Assembly: GCA_038750655.1 (NCBI GenBank)
Contig: JBCDGZ010000123.1
Location: 1-23,374, forward strand
Direction: 5' to 3'
DNA: 23,374 nt
Source of the DNA: JBCDGZ01 sp038750655
Lineage (GTDB): Bacteria; Bacteroidota; Bacteroidia; Chitinophagales; Saprospiraceae
Part shown: positions 6,780 to 16,600 of the stretch, piece by piece
How positions within the stretch are numbered: the stretch's first letter is position 1
How the letters are laid out: every line of letters starts with the position of its first letter
Notes under the pieces: generated by a model
The model's database searches: none
Seen by the model: the letters and a program-made list of their open reading frames with translations, nothing else
What the model was told of the DNA's origin: nothing
Translations under genes and position numbers: made by a program

Positions 6780-7478
6780 ATGAACAAAGTAGTCGCTAAT
6801 GCCGATGAAGCGATCCGTGGTATTGCGGATGGTATGACCCTTATGCTGGGGGGATTTGGCCTCTGTGGCATCCCCGAGAATTGTATCTCTGCGCTGGTGC
6901 GGCTGGGATGCAGCCAATTGACTTGCATTTCGAACAATGCTGGCGTCGACGATTTTGGTCTGGGCTTGCTCTTGCAAAAGCATCAGATCAAAAAGATGAT
7001 TTCTTCTTATGTAGGAGAAAATGATGAATTTGAACGACAGATGCTCAGCGGAGAGCTGGAAGTCGATCTGATCCCGCAGGGCTCACTGGCCGCTCGCTGC
7101 CGCGCCGGAGGAGCCGGTATCCCGGCCTTTTTTACTCCTGCGGGCTACGGTACCGAAGTCGCCGAAGGCAAGGAGGTGCGCTATTTCAATGGCAAACCCC
7201 ATCTCCTCGAACACGCCCTGACCGCTGACTTCGCCATCGTCAAAGCCTGGAAAGGCGACCGATTTGGCAATCTAATCTACAAAGGCACTGCCCGCAATTT
7301 CAACCCCTTGATGGCGATGGCCGGGAAAATCACCGTGGCCGAAGTCGAAGAGCTGGTCGAACCTGGCGAACTGGACCCCAATTTCATCCACACGCCTGGC
7401 ATCTTCGTACAACGCATCTTCCAGGGGGTCGATTACGAAAAACGCATTGAGCAGCGCACCGTGCGCAGCAGAGACTAA
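6780..7478 (+). CDS. scoA: 3-oxoacid CoA-transferase subunit A
   Basis: A 232-aa subunit A of a succinyl-CoA:3-ketoacid (or acetoacetate) CoA-transferase, which moves CoA between an acyl-CoA and a 3-oxoacid such as acetoacetate. Seen: MLGGFGLCGIPEN near residue 22, the SNNAGVDDFGLGLLL segment, IPQGSLAARCRAGGAGIPAF, then the GNLIYKGTARNFNPLMAMA block, all typical of SCOT alpha subunits. A longer frame opens with TTG at 6738, but family N-termini start at the MNKVVANADEA methionine, so ATG 6780 is chosen. The B subunit follows after a 170-bp gap that contains a structured element. Together they allow use or formation of acetoacetate and related acids. Confidence 0.94.
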   Translation: MNKVVANADEAIRGIADGMTLMLGGFGLCGIPENCISALVRLGCSQLTCISNNAGVDDFGLGLLLQKHQIKKMISSYVGENDEFERQMLSGELEVDLIPQGSLAARCRAGGAGIPAFFTPAGYGTEVAEGKEVRYFNGKPHLLEHALTADFAIVKAWKGDRFGNLIYKGTARNFNPLMAMAGKITVAEVEELVEPGELDPNFIHTPGIFVQRIFQGVDYEKRIEQRTVRSRD

Positions 7479-7529
7479 TTCCATTTAATCATTCCCTTTG
7501 GCCCATCCGGGGCTGAAGATTAAAAAACC

Positions 7530-7632
7530 CAAGTTGCGATGAACGAGAGTCAATAAGGAAGATTTTGTGAACCACGAAGTGGTGATTCAAATATCTGACG
7601 CATTGACTCTTGTAAAAGTGAATCGCAACTTG
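7530..7632 (+). repeat. 103-nt element with nested inverted repeats between scoA and scoB
   Basis: The outer arms are perfect 11-bp inverted repeats, CAAGTTGCGAT (7530-7540) and ATCGCAACTTG (7622-7632). Inside them AGAGTCAAT (7546-7554) pairs with ATTGACTCT (7602-7610), extendable to 12 bp with a G-U pair at 7543-7545/7611-7613. In the centre ACCAC-GAA-GTGGT (7571-7583) forms a tight hairpin. The size and terminal inverted repeats resemble a MITE or REP-type element; as RNA it would fold into one long imperfect stem inside the operon. No T-run follows, so it is not a standard terminator. Confidence 0.65.
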
Positions 7633-7648
7633 AATTAAATATAGATTC

Positions 7649-8305
7649 ATGTTAGACAAAACAGGCATCGCCAAAAGGATTGCGCAGGAGCTGCAAGACG
7701 GCTGGTATGTCAATCTCGGCATCGGCATTCCCACCCTTATTGCCAACTATGTCCCTGAAGGGATGAACGTGGTCTTTCAATCAGAAAACGGTATCCTGGG
7801 CATGGGCCCCTTTCCCTACGAGGGCGAAGAGGATGCCGACATGATCAACGCGGGCAAGCAAACCATCACGGCGCTGCCCGGCGCAGTCATCTTCGACTCG
7901 GCGACCAGCTTTGCCATGATTCGCGGTCAGCATATCCAGCTTACGGTACTCGGCGCGATGGAAGTGGCCGATAACGGCGACATCGCCAATTGGAAAATCC
8001 CCGGTAAGATGGTCAAAGGCATGGGCGGTGCAATGGACCTCGTGGCCTCGGCGGACAACATCATCGTGGCCATGATGCACACCAACAAGCGAGGTAAATC
8101 CAAGCTTTTGCGCCAGTGCTCCCTGCCCCTAACGGGCGTCCGCTGTGTCAAGAAAATCGTCACCAATCTGGCTGTACTGGATGTGACCCCCGAGGGCTTC
8201 CGCCTGCTAGAGCGCGCTCCCGGCGTCAGCGTCGAAGAGGTTCGGGCGGCGACCGAAGGTTGTCTGGTGGTGGAAGGCGACATCCCCGAAATGAACATCG
8301 CATGA
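7649..8305 (+). CDS. scoB: 3-oxoacid CoA-transferase subunit B
   Basis: A 218-aa beta subunit that completes the CoA-transferase with the preceding gene. Seen: VNLGIGIPTLIANYVP near the N-terminus and QSENGILGMGPFP, in which E46 is the catalytic glutamate that forms the gamma-glutamyl-CoA thioester. MVKGMGGAMDLVASADNIIVAMMHTNK and LPLTGVRCVKKIVTNLAVLDVTPEGF follow; all are conserved in SCOT B subunits, and the length is normal. The stop codon overlaps the next start as ATGA (8302-8305), so the secreted YD-repeat protein is probably translationally coupled to it. Confidence 0.95.
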   Translation: MLDKTGIAKRIAQELQDGWYVNLGIGIPTLIANYVPEGMNVVFQSENGILGMGPFPYEGEEDADMINAGKQTITALPGAVIFDSATSFAMIRGQHIQLTVLGAMEVADNGDIANWKIPGKMVKGMGGAMDLVASADNIIVAMMHTNKRGKSKLLRQCSLPLTGVRCVKKIVTNLAVLDVTPEGFRLLERAPGVSVEEVRAATEGCLVVEGDIPEMNIA

Positions 8306-9207
8306 GCAGGGCGGCGGCGGGCCGATGGCTACTGAGGACGGTCCTGTGGGCTGGCCTGCTGCTGGTGCTATGGCCCCAGCTTGCTGCGCAGCCCTACACC
8401 CGTGCTCCCAAGCTTAAGCGCCCGGTCTGGAAAATCATCGAATGGAAGCGCAGCGGCGACCAGCAGAAGGAGGCGCAGCGCGGTGGTACCAGTACTTTTG
8501 ATCGCCAAGGCCGATTGATCAATTACGCCTTTCCGCAGCAGGCCGACACGGAGCAACAGCATTATGTCTACGACGCGCAGGGCCGCTTGTTGGAGAGCCG
8601 CGAAGGGAGTAAGGAGCGCCGCGTGCACACCCGCTATGTCTACAAGAGCAATATGCTGGTGCGGGTGGAGACTTTTCACGAGCGAGAGCATAAGATTTTC
8701 AGCTTTTTTAAGGCGGGCCGTAAGGTAGAGGAAAAGTTTTTTGTCAAGGGCGAGGAACTGGGGGAGGACTTGGTGTTGAAGGATCGGGTGGTGTTTAATT
8801 ATGATGGGCGGGACAGTTTGACGGGAGAGATGCACTATGCTTATCCGATGCGGGGGAAGCGAGAGCCGAATAAGCGTAAAGTGTTGTATCAGTATGAGGG
8901 GCCGGGGGGCCGCCGCAGTCGAGTGATTCGTTATGATTTTGATGGGACTTTGCAGTTGCGGAGCGATTATGGGTATGATGCCGCAGGCCGGTTGCAAAGC
9001 TTACATCACCATTATCCCACTCAGGGGCCCGATCGGATTATTGAGTACAAATACCAAAAAGGCCAGCTCTGGCAGATCATCGAGAGCACTGACTACCGCA
9101 AATACGTCCGTATCTTCAAGGAGGGCCGCCTCATCCGCAGCCGCTCCTACCAGGACGATTTATTGATTTCGATTATTGATTATCAGTACCTGTATTTTAA
9201 GGATTAG
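8302..9207 (+). CDS. Secreted YD-repeat (RHS-like) protein
   Basis: A 301-aa protein whose ATG overlaps the scoB stop. An Arg-containing start and a hydrophobic core (LLRTVLWAGLLLVLWP) ending LAAQ form a signal peptide. The mature part holds several YD-type repeats: YVYDAQGRLLES, FNYDGRDSLTGE, YDFDGTLQLRS and YGYDAAGRLQSL. RHS/YD repeats form beta-strand shells that bind carbohydrate or encapsulate toxins in large proteins. A short stand-alone protein like this has no toxin domain and its function is unknown. A longer frame opening at 8116 lies in another frame of scoB and is rejected. It is convergent with the WG-repeat gene, 21 bp away. Confidence 0.82.
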   Translation: MSRAAAGRWLLRTVLWAGLLLVLWPQLAAQPYTRAPKLKRPVWKIIEWKRSGDQQKEAQRGGTSTFDRQGRLINYAFPQQADTEQQHYVYDAQGRLLESREGSKERRVHTRYVYKSNMLVRVETFHEREHKIFSFFKAGRKVEEKFFVKGEELGEDLVLKDRVVFNYDGRDSLTGEMHYAYPMRGKREPNKRKVLYQYEGPGGRRSRVIRYDFDGTLQLRSDYGYDAAGRLQSLHHHYPTQGPDRIIEYKYQKGQLWQIIESTDYRKYVRIFKEGRLIRSRSYQDDLLISIIDYQYLYFKD

Positions 9208-9228
9208 GGATACTTTTAGAACATATTC

Positions 9229-11337
9229 TCAGCCCTTTTGTTGGTTGATGTCCCGTTGAAGGAGTTGGGAAATAAAGGGATAAGTATATCGATAATTTCC
9301 CATACGAATTTCCGTAGTGTAATCGTATATACTTGCGTAAAATTCCAGTTCCTCCGCCCATTTATCGAGTGCCTCTTCTCTCCCCAATTTGCGGTGAAGA
9401 TATTCCAGGAGATAGAGATAGGTATACAGATGGGCACCATGAATGTCATTCTTATTCAATTCAGTCGTCACAATTTGCAGGGCCTTTTCTAGCTGCCCAC
9501 TGGCCAAGGCAATCGAGCAATCCAGATAGCTTAGCTCATAATTTTCCTGCCAAATCTTTGCGTATTCCTCCCTCTCCTTGATGGCTAACTTAATCTGCTC
9601 GGCCCGATTGATACTATCCATCAAGCGATAGTGCGCTGCCTTCAAGTAAGCCTTTGCATCATAGGGATTGGTTTGATAGGCCCGCTGCATCAGGTCTGCG
9701 GCCTGCGCAAATTGCCCCTTCTCTAACCAAGGTCTTAACTGCTGATGATAGCGCTCTGAATGCTCGGTTTTTTCTCCATCCACATTATAATAAATGAGCT
9801 TGTGGTCTTGGCTACTTACAAACTGATTGTAGGTCGAAAAGGCCAAAAAGGGGCTAATCCCCCGGACCAGCTTTCGCTCCTTATCGTACAATCTCCCTGT
9901 GTACCAACCCAGATAATAATAATCTTTACCCATCGGGCGAATTTCATTGAACCGTTGTCCCCCAATAAGTTCTCCCTGATGATTATAAAGCGTATGAGAA
10001 AACTTAGATTTTACCCAGATGACTGCGGGGTCAATTTTGATCTCTGTTGATTTAATATCCTCATATATTTCCAATATCGTTTCTCCTTGTTTATTGATTA
10101 CCCAGAAAGCTTGTCTTTCTGTTGAGGGGATGATTAGAGATAAGCCATGTTGATAATCGACTTTTTCCCCCGATTTTAGGGTACGCATTTCCCCGGTATT
10201 GATGTTGAACAATTTCCATGTTGAATCCTCCTCCACCATGAATAAACTCGGGTCAGGAGTCGCTTTGATGTTTTGAAAAGTAAGCGGACATAGCAACTTC
10301 AAGGTATTTTTATCCATAATTCCATACCACCCATCTATGCCAACTTGATAATAATCATTCGAAATATTCCAGATCGCTTCGTATATAGTATCAATGAGTA
10401 TATTGGATTGGGCATCAACAATCCACATCAAGAGACGTCTCGAAGCCTTATCAGGTTTTCCAACCACTGCATGTTGCCGCTCTTGATCAATGCTTGCTGA
10501 TTGCCAGCCGGCATCCAGGTAGCGATTCTGGGCTATATTGTAGTACTTTACCCCTTCATGGGTATATAAAAAATAGACCTCAGAATTGATGGGCTGAATG
10601 TCGTAGAGCGGTGGCAGATCTTTAAGGTAAGAGGGACTATGCTCCTGAGTGAGCAGGTAGAAATAAAGGCATAAGACGGAATCTCTTAGTTGTTCATCGC
10701 CCTTCAGAATCCTTCGGCTGCCATCCATTCCCGTCAGCACATAGCCCTGTTCTGTATATTCAAAAGAATAATAATCCTTGTAGGAGAAAGATCGAGCATA
10801 GGCCGCATTTGGTCTAGAAGTGGATTGCAGTTTGTAGAACAACAGCTTCCCCGTACGGTCATATACGGGCAGTCTTCCCAGCGTATCCGACGCCTGAATC
10901 AGGCCTTTTTTTAAGTTAAAACCGTAGCGATGCACTGGAGGCAATACATAGTTTCCACTGGTATCAATCAATCCCCATTTCCCCTCGTACCGTACTGCTG
11001 CTAAGCCCTGCCTAAAGGGTTCTATTCTTTCAAATTGAGGTCGAACAATGATTTGCCCCTCCGTATTCTTGATCCCATAAGTCCAGTGCCCGTAACTGAT
11101 AGCGTAGGAATAGCGATTTTCCCCTAAATCCTTGAAGTGGCGGAATTTAGGAAGGCGCGAGACGATACGCTGCTCTCGTACCGAGTAGTACTGATAATGC
11201 TTTTGGGTCGACCAGGCCCATTGCTGGAGGTAGGTTAGGCTATCCGAGTTGATTCGAATAGGGACCTGACCAAAGAGTAGTAGCGGAAAAAACAGTAAGA
11301 AAGATAGGGTAACGCTTTGCGGTGTCTTCATAACCAT
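9229..11337 (-). CDS. Secreted WG-repeat protein with C-terminal helical repeats
   Basis: A 702-aa protein with a signal peptide (SVTLSFLLFFPLLLFGQ). The N-terminal half contains WG repeats, beta-rich units of the form G.WG.id..G..v.p..yd: clear copies are GHWTYGIKNTEGQIIVRPQF, GKWGLIDTSGNYVLPP and DGWYGIMDKNTLKLLCPL. The last 200 residues are helical and TPR-like (FAQAADLMQRAYQTNPYDAKAYLKAAHYR and following). WG repeats are common in Bacteroidota but have no settled function; binding or scaffolding is the usual guess. Two starts are possible, ATG 11337 or ATG 11331 (MKTPQS); the first is kept only because it is longer. It lies 98 bp beyond the ClbS-family gene on the same strand and could belong to that transcript. 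Confidence 0.85.
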   Translation of the reverse strand: MVMKTPQSVTLSFLLFFPLLLFGQVPIRINSDSLTYLQQWAWSTQKHYQYYSVREQRIVSRLPKFRHFKDLGENRYSYAISYGHWTYGIKNTEGQIIVRPQFERIEPFRQGLAAVRYEGKWGLIDTSGNYVLPPVHRYGFNLKKGLIQASDTLGRLPVYDRTGKLLFYKLQSTSRPNAAYARSFSYKDYYSFEYTEQGYVLTGMDGSRRILKGDEQLRDSVLCLYFYLLTQEHSPSYLKDLPPLYDIQPINSEVYFLYTHEGVKYYNIAQNRYLDAGWQSASIDQERQHAVVGKPDKASRRLLMWIVDAQSNILIDTIYEAIWNISNDYYQVGIDGWYGIMDKNTLKLLCPLTFQNIKATPDPSLFMVEEDSTWKLFNINTGEMRTLKSGEKVDYQHGLSLIIPSTERQAFWVINKQGETILEIYEDIKSTEIKIDPAVIWVKSKFSHTLYNHQGELIGGQRFNEIRPMGKDYYYLGWYTGRLYDKERKLVRGISPFLAFSTYNQFVSSQDHKLIYYNVDGEKTEHSERYHQQLRPWLEKGQFAQAADLMQRAYQTNPYDAKAYLKAAHYRLMDSINRAEQIKLAIKEREEYAKIWQENYELSYLDCSIALASGQLEKALQIVTTELNKNDIHGAHLYTYLYLLEYLHRKLGREEALDKWAEELEFYASIYDYTTEIRMGNYRYTYPFISQLLQRDINQQKG

Positions 11338-11435
11338 GCATTTTGCTGAGCATATAATCTGAGCACAAAACGCAGAATCTACCGAATTATTCTTTATCCA
11401 TTGAGCCGGACAAGCCTTAGATAGGCTTCAAAGGC

Positions 11436-11945
11436 TTACTTTTGCAGCGCCTTGATCGATTTTTTGATGATTTTGATCCCCCAATCGTAATGGCTTGATG
11501 TGTTCGAAATCAAGTAGGCGCCCAGCGAGGTGGAGCCGGTCCATTTGTATTTTTTTTTGGTAAATAAGTCCTCTTCACTGTGCTTTTCAATCAGCTTATG
11601 GGCCTTACGATGCGAAGCCTCGAATAGCTTGATCGCCTCTTCGAGGCTATGCCCTTGGTAATCCTGCCAAATCTTTCTGTTCAGAGCGGGCAGGGTTTTC
11701 CAGGTGTAGCCTTCGGCAGGCATGGCCGGCTTTTTACCGCTCATTCCGATTTTGTACCAATCCAGCATCATCAAGTGCCACTCGTGCAAATGGGTCATGA
11801 CATCCCGAATGTTGCGATTCAGCGTTCCCTCGGGGAACTCGGCGTGGCGCTGTTCTTCGGAATAAGACTGAATAAGGGCCAGCAATTTATCGCGATTTCC
11901 TTTGCTGGCCGCCAGCAGTTCTGGTTTTGATTTTGGTCTAGGCAT
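11436..11945 (-). CDS. ClbS/DfsB family four-helix bundle protein
   Basis: A 169-aa protein matching the DUF1706 (ClbS/DfsB) family across its length: MPRPKSKPELLAAS at the start, RNIRDVMTHLHEWHLMMLDWY in the middle, PAEGYTWKTLPALN, then WTGSTSLGAYLISNTSSHYDW near the end. ClbS from colibactin producers hydrolyses the cyclopropane warhead and protects DNA; DfsB denotes the wider DinB-like family, most of whose members are uncharacterised. No genotoxin biosynthesis genes are nearby, so resistance is possible but unproven. It has no signal peptide, unlike its neighbours. It starts 11 bp after the outer-membrane barrel gene, so is very probably co-transcribed with it. Confidence 0.9.
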   Translation of the reverse strand: MPRPKSKPELLAASKGNRDKLLALIQSYSEEQRHAEFPEGTLNRNIRDVMTHLHEWHLMMLDWYKIGMSGKKPAMPAEGYTWKTLPALNRKIWQDYQGHSLEEAIKLFEASHRKAHKLIEKHSEEDLFTKKKYKWTGSTSLGAYLISNTSSHYDWGIKIIKKSIKALQK

Positions 11946-11956
11946 CTTTAGGGAAA

Positions 11957-13576
11957 TTAGAATCGAGCCGTAATCCCTCCCATAATATTTAAGCCATAAG
12001 TCGGATAGCGGAACCAGCGTTGCCGCTTATTAGAGGCAATATTATTGAGATCGAAAAAGGCGGCAATATTTTCCGAAATTTGATATTCTGCTCCTAAATT
12101 GAGGTCAAATAGCCCGTTGAGGTTGTCCACATTACCTTGCAAATCGCGATAAGGCACCCCGTTTTCGATGAACAGCTCTCCCTTCAAGGTCAGCTTATCT
12201 TCGAGGGTTTTGTAGCGGGCCCCCACATTGAAGTCCAGAGCGGGCAGGTGCCAGGCTTTCTCCTCATTTTCCAGCGAAAAGAAATTCTGCCCCAGGGTCA
12301 CCATTATTTCCAGTCCTTTGATGGGGCGAGCATTCAGCGTCCCCTGCAAATTGACAACATTGACCGTATCGTAGAGCACATCGAAGCGAATGGTATCGGT
12401 GGCATCGGTCAGAAAGAGGGCCAGGTCTCGGGCGCGCTTGAAGCCCGCTTGAACGCGGTAGTCTACAATTTTTAGGGTTCCTCTCACCCCACCGTAGAAG
12501 TGGTGGTAATTGGTGTTGCGCAGCTGTACGCGGGAGATGATGAAAGGATTGTAATCGCTCAGGGCGCGGAAGCTATTTTTGCGCAAGCTTCCCTCCGCAC
12601 CAGCAAAGGCCGCCAACTGATTCCCTACGATATTGGCTGAAGCCTGAATGTCGGGGAAGAAGTTGAATTCATCATCGTGGGCCGCAATATTGACCCCTAA
12701 TTTCAACTTGAATAAGTCGCCGTGCAGGGTGAAGTTGGGTTGGAGGAAAAAGTTATGCAGTGTCTGCTTGGCCGTATCTTCCAGATTAGTGAAGTCGGTG
12801 ATGATGTCCACCCGGGCTTGATGCTGGTTGTTGAACCATTTGGAAGCGCCGATTTTAATGTCGAAGCCCCGCTCGTCAGTGGCGTAGTTGTCACTGAGGG
12901 CATAGAAATTGGTCTCGGCGCTGTAGTTGATGTCGCCCTGGGTCTGCTCGCCATTGAAGAGGCGGGCTTTGAAGTCGAAGACATTAAAGCGTTGGCGGAC
13001 CTCCTCGCGGGGGTAGGCGTCGATGGTATGGTCGTAGCCGTAGAAGTGGACCTCGTCGGCGGTGAAGCCCAGCTGGCCTTCGACGGCGTAGCCCTGCTCA
13101 AAGAAATAAGTACCATTGACCTTGCCCGAAGTCTCCATAAATCGCTGGTTCTCCAGATCATTGTAATTGGCCGAGTGATGTCGCAGATGCCCTCCAAAAG
13201 CATACTTATTGGGATCGATTTTGCTGTAGGCTAGCTCGGCGTAGGGCGAAGAAGGAATACCGTAGCCCAGCTTGAGAAAGCCATTATAGCTTTGGGCTAC
13301 CTTATCCCGCTTCATGGCAATCGGGCGAATTTTTGGGGGCAGGTATTCTACGCTGGTCGCTTTAGACGGAATGGTATACACCAATTTGCGCTGGTTGGTA
13401 TCCAGTGGAGGTAGCTCTGGCTGTAGCCCCAGTTTTTCGGCCTCCACCAACTGCGCTTCAAAGTCTTTGATGACCTCAACTTCCTCCGAAGGAAGGTCAC
13501 CAGGTTGCGCAAAGGCGGGCAGGGCCAGCGAAGAAAGCAGCAGCAGCGAAAATATATATTGGAGTGTGCGAATCAT
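11957..13576 (-). CDS. Outer-membrane beta-barrel protein
   Basis: A 539-aa protein with a signal peptide (LLLLSSLALPAFAQ) and a periplasmic N-terminal segment of about 70 residues rich in E, L and P. A long series of amphipathic strands with alternating hydrophobic residues and aromatic ends follows. It ends NIMGGITARF, with the C-terminal aromatic residue that barrel insertion (Bam) recognises. It resembles the barrel part of TonB-dependent receptors, but I see no plug domain or TonB box, so it is best called an uncharacterised barrel. It lies 81 bp after the huge TPR protein and 11 bp before the ClbS-family gene, which suggests a barrel/TPR envelope complex. Confidence 0.82.
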   Translation of the reverse strand: MIRTLQYIFSLLLLSSLALPAFAQPGDLPSEEVEVIKDFEAQLVEAEKLGLQPELPPLDTNQRKLVYTIPSKATSVEYLPPKIRPIAMKRDKVAQSYNGFLKLGYGIPSSPYAELAYSKIDPNKYAFGGHLRHHSANYNDLENQRFMETSGKVNGTYFFEQGYAVEGQLGFTADEVHFYGYDHTIDAYPREEVRQRFNVFDFKARLFNGEQTQGDINYSAETNFYALSDNYATDERGFDIKIGASKWFNNQHQARVDIITDFTNLEDTAKQTLHNFFLQPNFTLHGDLFKLKLGVNIAAHDDEFNFFPDIQASANIVGNQLAAFAGAEGSLRKNSFRALSDYNPFIISRVQLRNTNYHHFYGGVRGTLKIVDYRVQAGFKRARDLALFLTDATDTIRFDVLYDTVNVVNLQGTLNARPIKGLEIMVTLGQNFFSLENEEKAWHLPALDFNVGARYKTLEDKLTLKGELFIENGVPYRDLQGNVDNLNGLFDLNLGAEYQISENIAAFFDLNNIASNKRQRWFRYPTYGLNIMGGITARF

Positions 13577-13657
13577 GATCGTATTTTTGATATTTGCCCG
13601 CTGGGGAGCAAAGTGGATTTTAGTTTAAAGTTTTACAATGGCGTTAAAGAGAGGAGC

Positions 13658-16600
13658 TTAGTTGCCTCCTTCATCAGGATCCATTTCCAGGAAATTCGAA
13701 TTTTCGGGCTCCACCCGCAAACGGCTGCTGGCCGCCTGCTGTGATTTGATCTTCTCTAGCTTGGCCTTGGCGATGTTGACCAGTTCCTGATCCTCATCGT
13801 AGTTTTCGATCAAGCCTTCGAGGGCCGCCTGGGCATTAAAGAGGTCGCCTTTTTCGGCCAGAATATCGGCCAGTAGGATGACGCTCTTAGCGATCCAGTA
13901 GGGGTAGTTGGAGCTTTCTTTGTTCGCATTCAGACAGAGCTGTTGGGCGACGTCCAGATCGCGGCGCAGGTAGTAGATGTAGGCGATCTGGTAGCGGGCC
14001 TCGGCCGTCTGTTCGTTATCACTCAGCTTGGTTACTTCGTTGAAGGCTTGTAGGGCCTTGTCGTATTCTTTGCTGTCGAAGGCCAGTTTGCCGATGTAGA
14101 AGTTGGCGGAGGCCTTCTGGTCGTCGGTGGCGCGGGGATTGTTGGCGACTTTGGTGGCCATCGCCCGTACGGCCTGGGTATCGTTGATGCGGTAGGCCGA
14201 GCGCATAGCTCCGAGCTGCGCCTCAAAGCGCGTATCTTCATCCGAGGCCGCTTCCTCTAACTGGGTGTACAGCTGGTAGGCTTTGTTGAAATCCTGCTGG
14301 TAGTTGTAGCTGATCAACGCTGCTTTTTTCAGGGCTTTGAGGTAGTACTTGCTTTGGCCCTTTCCTACGATGTAGCTGTAATCCTGAAAGGCATTGCCGT
14401 ATTGTTGCAGTACGGCGTAGGACTCTCCACGGTGATAGTAGGCGATGATGCCGTAGCGGCCGTTGGGGTATTTTCTAATATAATTATTATACCCATTGAT
14501 GGCCTTTTCGTAGTTGCCACTCTCAAACTGCGATTCCGCGGCCTTAAAGCTGATGGCTTCTTTTTCATCATTGCCGACACTATAGCCGGGAATGGTTTCC
14601 AGAAAGGCGAAATATTCATCCGATTTACCCAAATCATCTACATAGATTTCTTCCAGTGCCGAAAGGGCGGCCTGGGCTTCTTTGGGATCTGGATTATTGG
14701 AGAATACCTGCTTGTAATAGTTAATGGCGGTCGGAAGATTGCCTTGGTTGTAGCTGATCAATCCGAGTTTGAGTAGGGCTTGGTTGAGCAGTTCCGATTT
14801 AGATTTAAACTCGTTGATCAGTCGCTTTAGGGGCTTAGTGGCCTGGTCGAACTTGCCGATTTCCAGATAGGTCACCCCCAGTTGTAGGAGTGCATTGTCG
14901 GCGTAGGCCGAGCGGGGATGATCATCAACGAGGCTTTCCAGCGCAATGATCTTATTGGTCGTCTTGCCCCGCAGGCCTTCGATGATGGCCTTTTGGTAGA
15001 GCGCATAAACATAGCCGCTGTACTGGTTATTGATGGCATCATCGTAGAAACGAACGGCTTTGGTGTACTGATTGCGCTTGAAGAGGCAGTCGCCGGCCCG
15101 TAGGGTCGCATCGCCCAGAATGTTGTGGCGGACATACTCGTTGTTGATGTACATGGAGTTTTGACGAATGCCCGCAATAGCGTCCTGAAAAAAGCCCAGG
15201 GCAGATTCGTAATTTTCTTGTTTGAGGTAATTATAGCCTTGGGTATAATTGGCGGTGTAGAGCGAAGATTCATCCGGCAGTCGGCTCATGGTTTTGGCCA
15301 GTGCGGTGAATTTATTCAGCTCGCGAATACTGGTAGCGTATTCTTTATCCTGATGAGCCATTTCGCCTAGCCAATACGTTGCTAGGGCTTTAGTGCGAGC
15401 GTCTACGCCTTCGGCAATCGACTTTTCAAATAGCTGGCGCGCCTGTCCGGTGTTGCCCGCCTGATAGAGCTGGACCCCTCGGTAGTAGGCGACCTTCTGG
15501 TAGGTCTCGCGCATCTTGGGCGTCTTGCTGGGGATTTGCTCTAGAATCTGCAGGGCCTTAGCATAGTCGCGTGTATTGAGGAAAATGGCACTCAGGATAG
15601 TCTGCGCCTCTGCGTAATATTTAGAAGAGGGGTCGATCTGTTGCAGCGCATCAACGGCCTCCCGGTCGTAATTGAGTTCGTAGGAGAGCTTGGCGTAATT
15701 ATAGAGCGCCTCTTCCTTGATGCTGCTGTCGTAGTCCATGCGGCTGGCCGCTTTGAAAGCATTGCGGGCTGCGGCGTTGTTGTCGGTTTTGATGTGACAA
15801 TCGCCGAGCAGGTACATGGCATTTTGCCCCAATTCCGATTTGAGGCGGCTGAGCTGTTCAAAGTTTTCAATCGCTTCTTTGTATTTCCCCGTTTCATACT
15901 GTACAAATCCGAGCTGGAAAAAGTCTTCCTTGCGCAGTTTACTGGAGTTCTTTGCCGCAGCTTCCAGAAAGGGCAGGGCTCTGGCAAATTCTCCTTTCTC
16001 AAAATAGGCTTGCCCAACTAAGAGACTGATTTCTGCGCGTTTCCGCACCGATTTATCTTCCAGTTTCGGCCGGCCGTAGGCAATGGCATCTTCGTAGTTG
16101 CCCTGCGCAAAATAGATTTGAGTGATGTAATAGGGAATGTGCGGCTTGTATTTTTTCGATCGCTCCACCCGCTTGAAGCTGGCAATCGCCTGGTTGTATT
16201 TATTTTCAAAAAAGTGGCAAAGTCCTAAGTAGTAATTGGTCGGAAAATAATATTCATTCTCTACATCTTTTACCTCCTCAAAGTGGCCTTTGGCCTCCTT
16301 AAATTTCCTTTTGACAAAGAGGGAATAGCCCTGCTTAAACTTGACCTCCGAGCGTTGCTCGCGATTCAAATCATAGGCATCAATCTGGGCAAAGAGCTGG
16401 CTGGCCTTTTCGTACTCCTTGGCATTATAGTAATAATTGGCCATTTCCAGCACTGCCTGATTGGCGATTGGATCGGGATCATGCTCACGGGCAAAATCGA
16501 GGATCAGCTTTTCGCCGTCCGGCAGGTTGAGGCGCACCGCGCACTTGGCGTAATAGAGCTGGGCTTGGGTACGCAGCAGCTCCAACTCCGGTTCATTGTT

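Noticed and set aside
7530..7632. Integron attC site or riboswitch between scoA and scoB
   Set aside because: The arms lack the attC core GTTRRRY/RYYYAAC and no integrase or cassette is near; no known riboswitch core is recognisable.
8116..8301. Upstream extension of the YD-repeat protein inside scoB
   Set aside because: The translation is Arg-rich out-of-frame scoB sequence; the signal peptide begins at ATG 8302.
8368..8997. Open frame of 209 codons on the minus strand opposite the YD-repeat gene
   Set aside because: The plus-strand frame has a signal peptide, YD repeats and an ATGA overlap with scoB; the minus frame has no motif.
11412..11428. Hairpin AAGCCT-TAGAT-AGGCTT after the ClbS-family gene as a terminator
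   Set aside because: No T-run follows it on the minus strand; it may be incidental, so readthrough into the WG gene stays possible.
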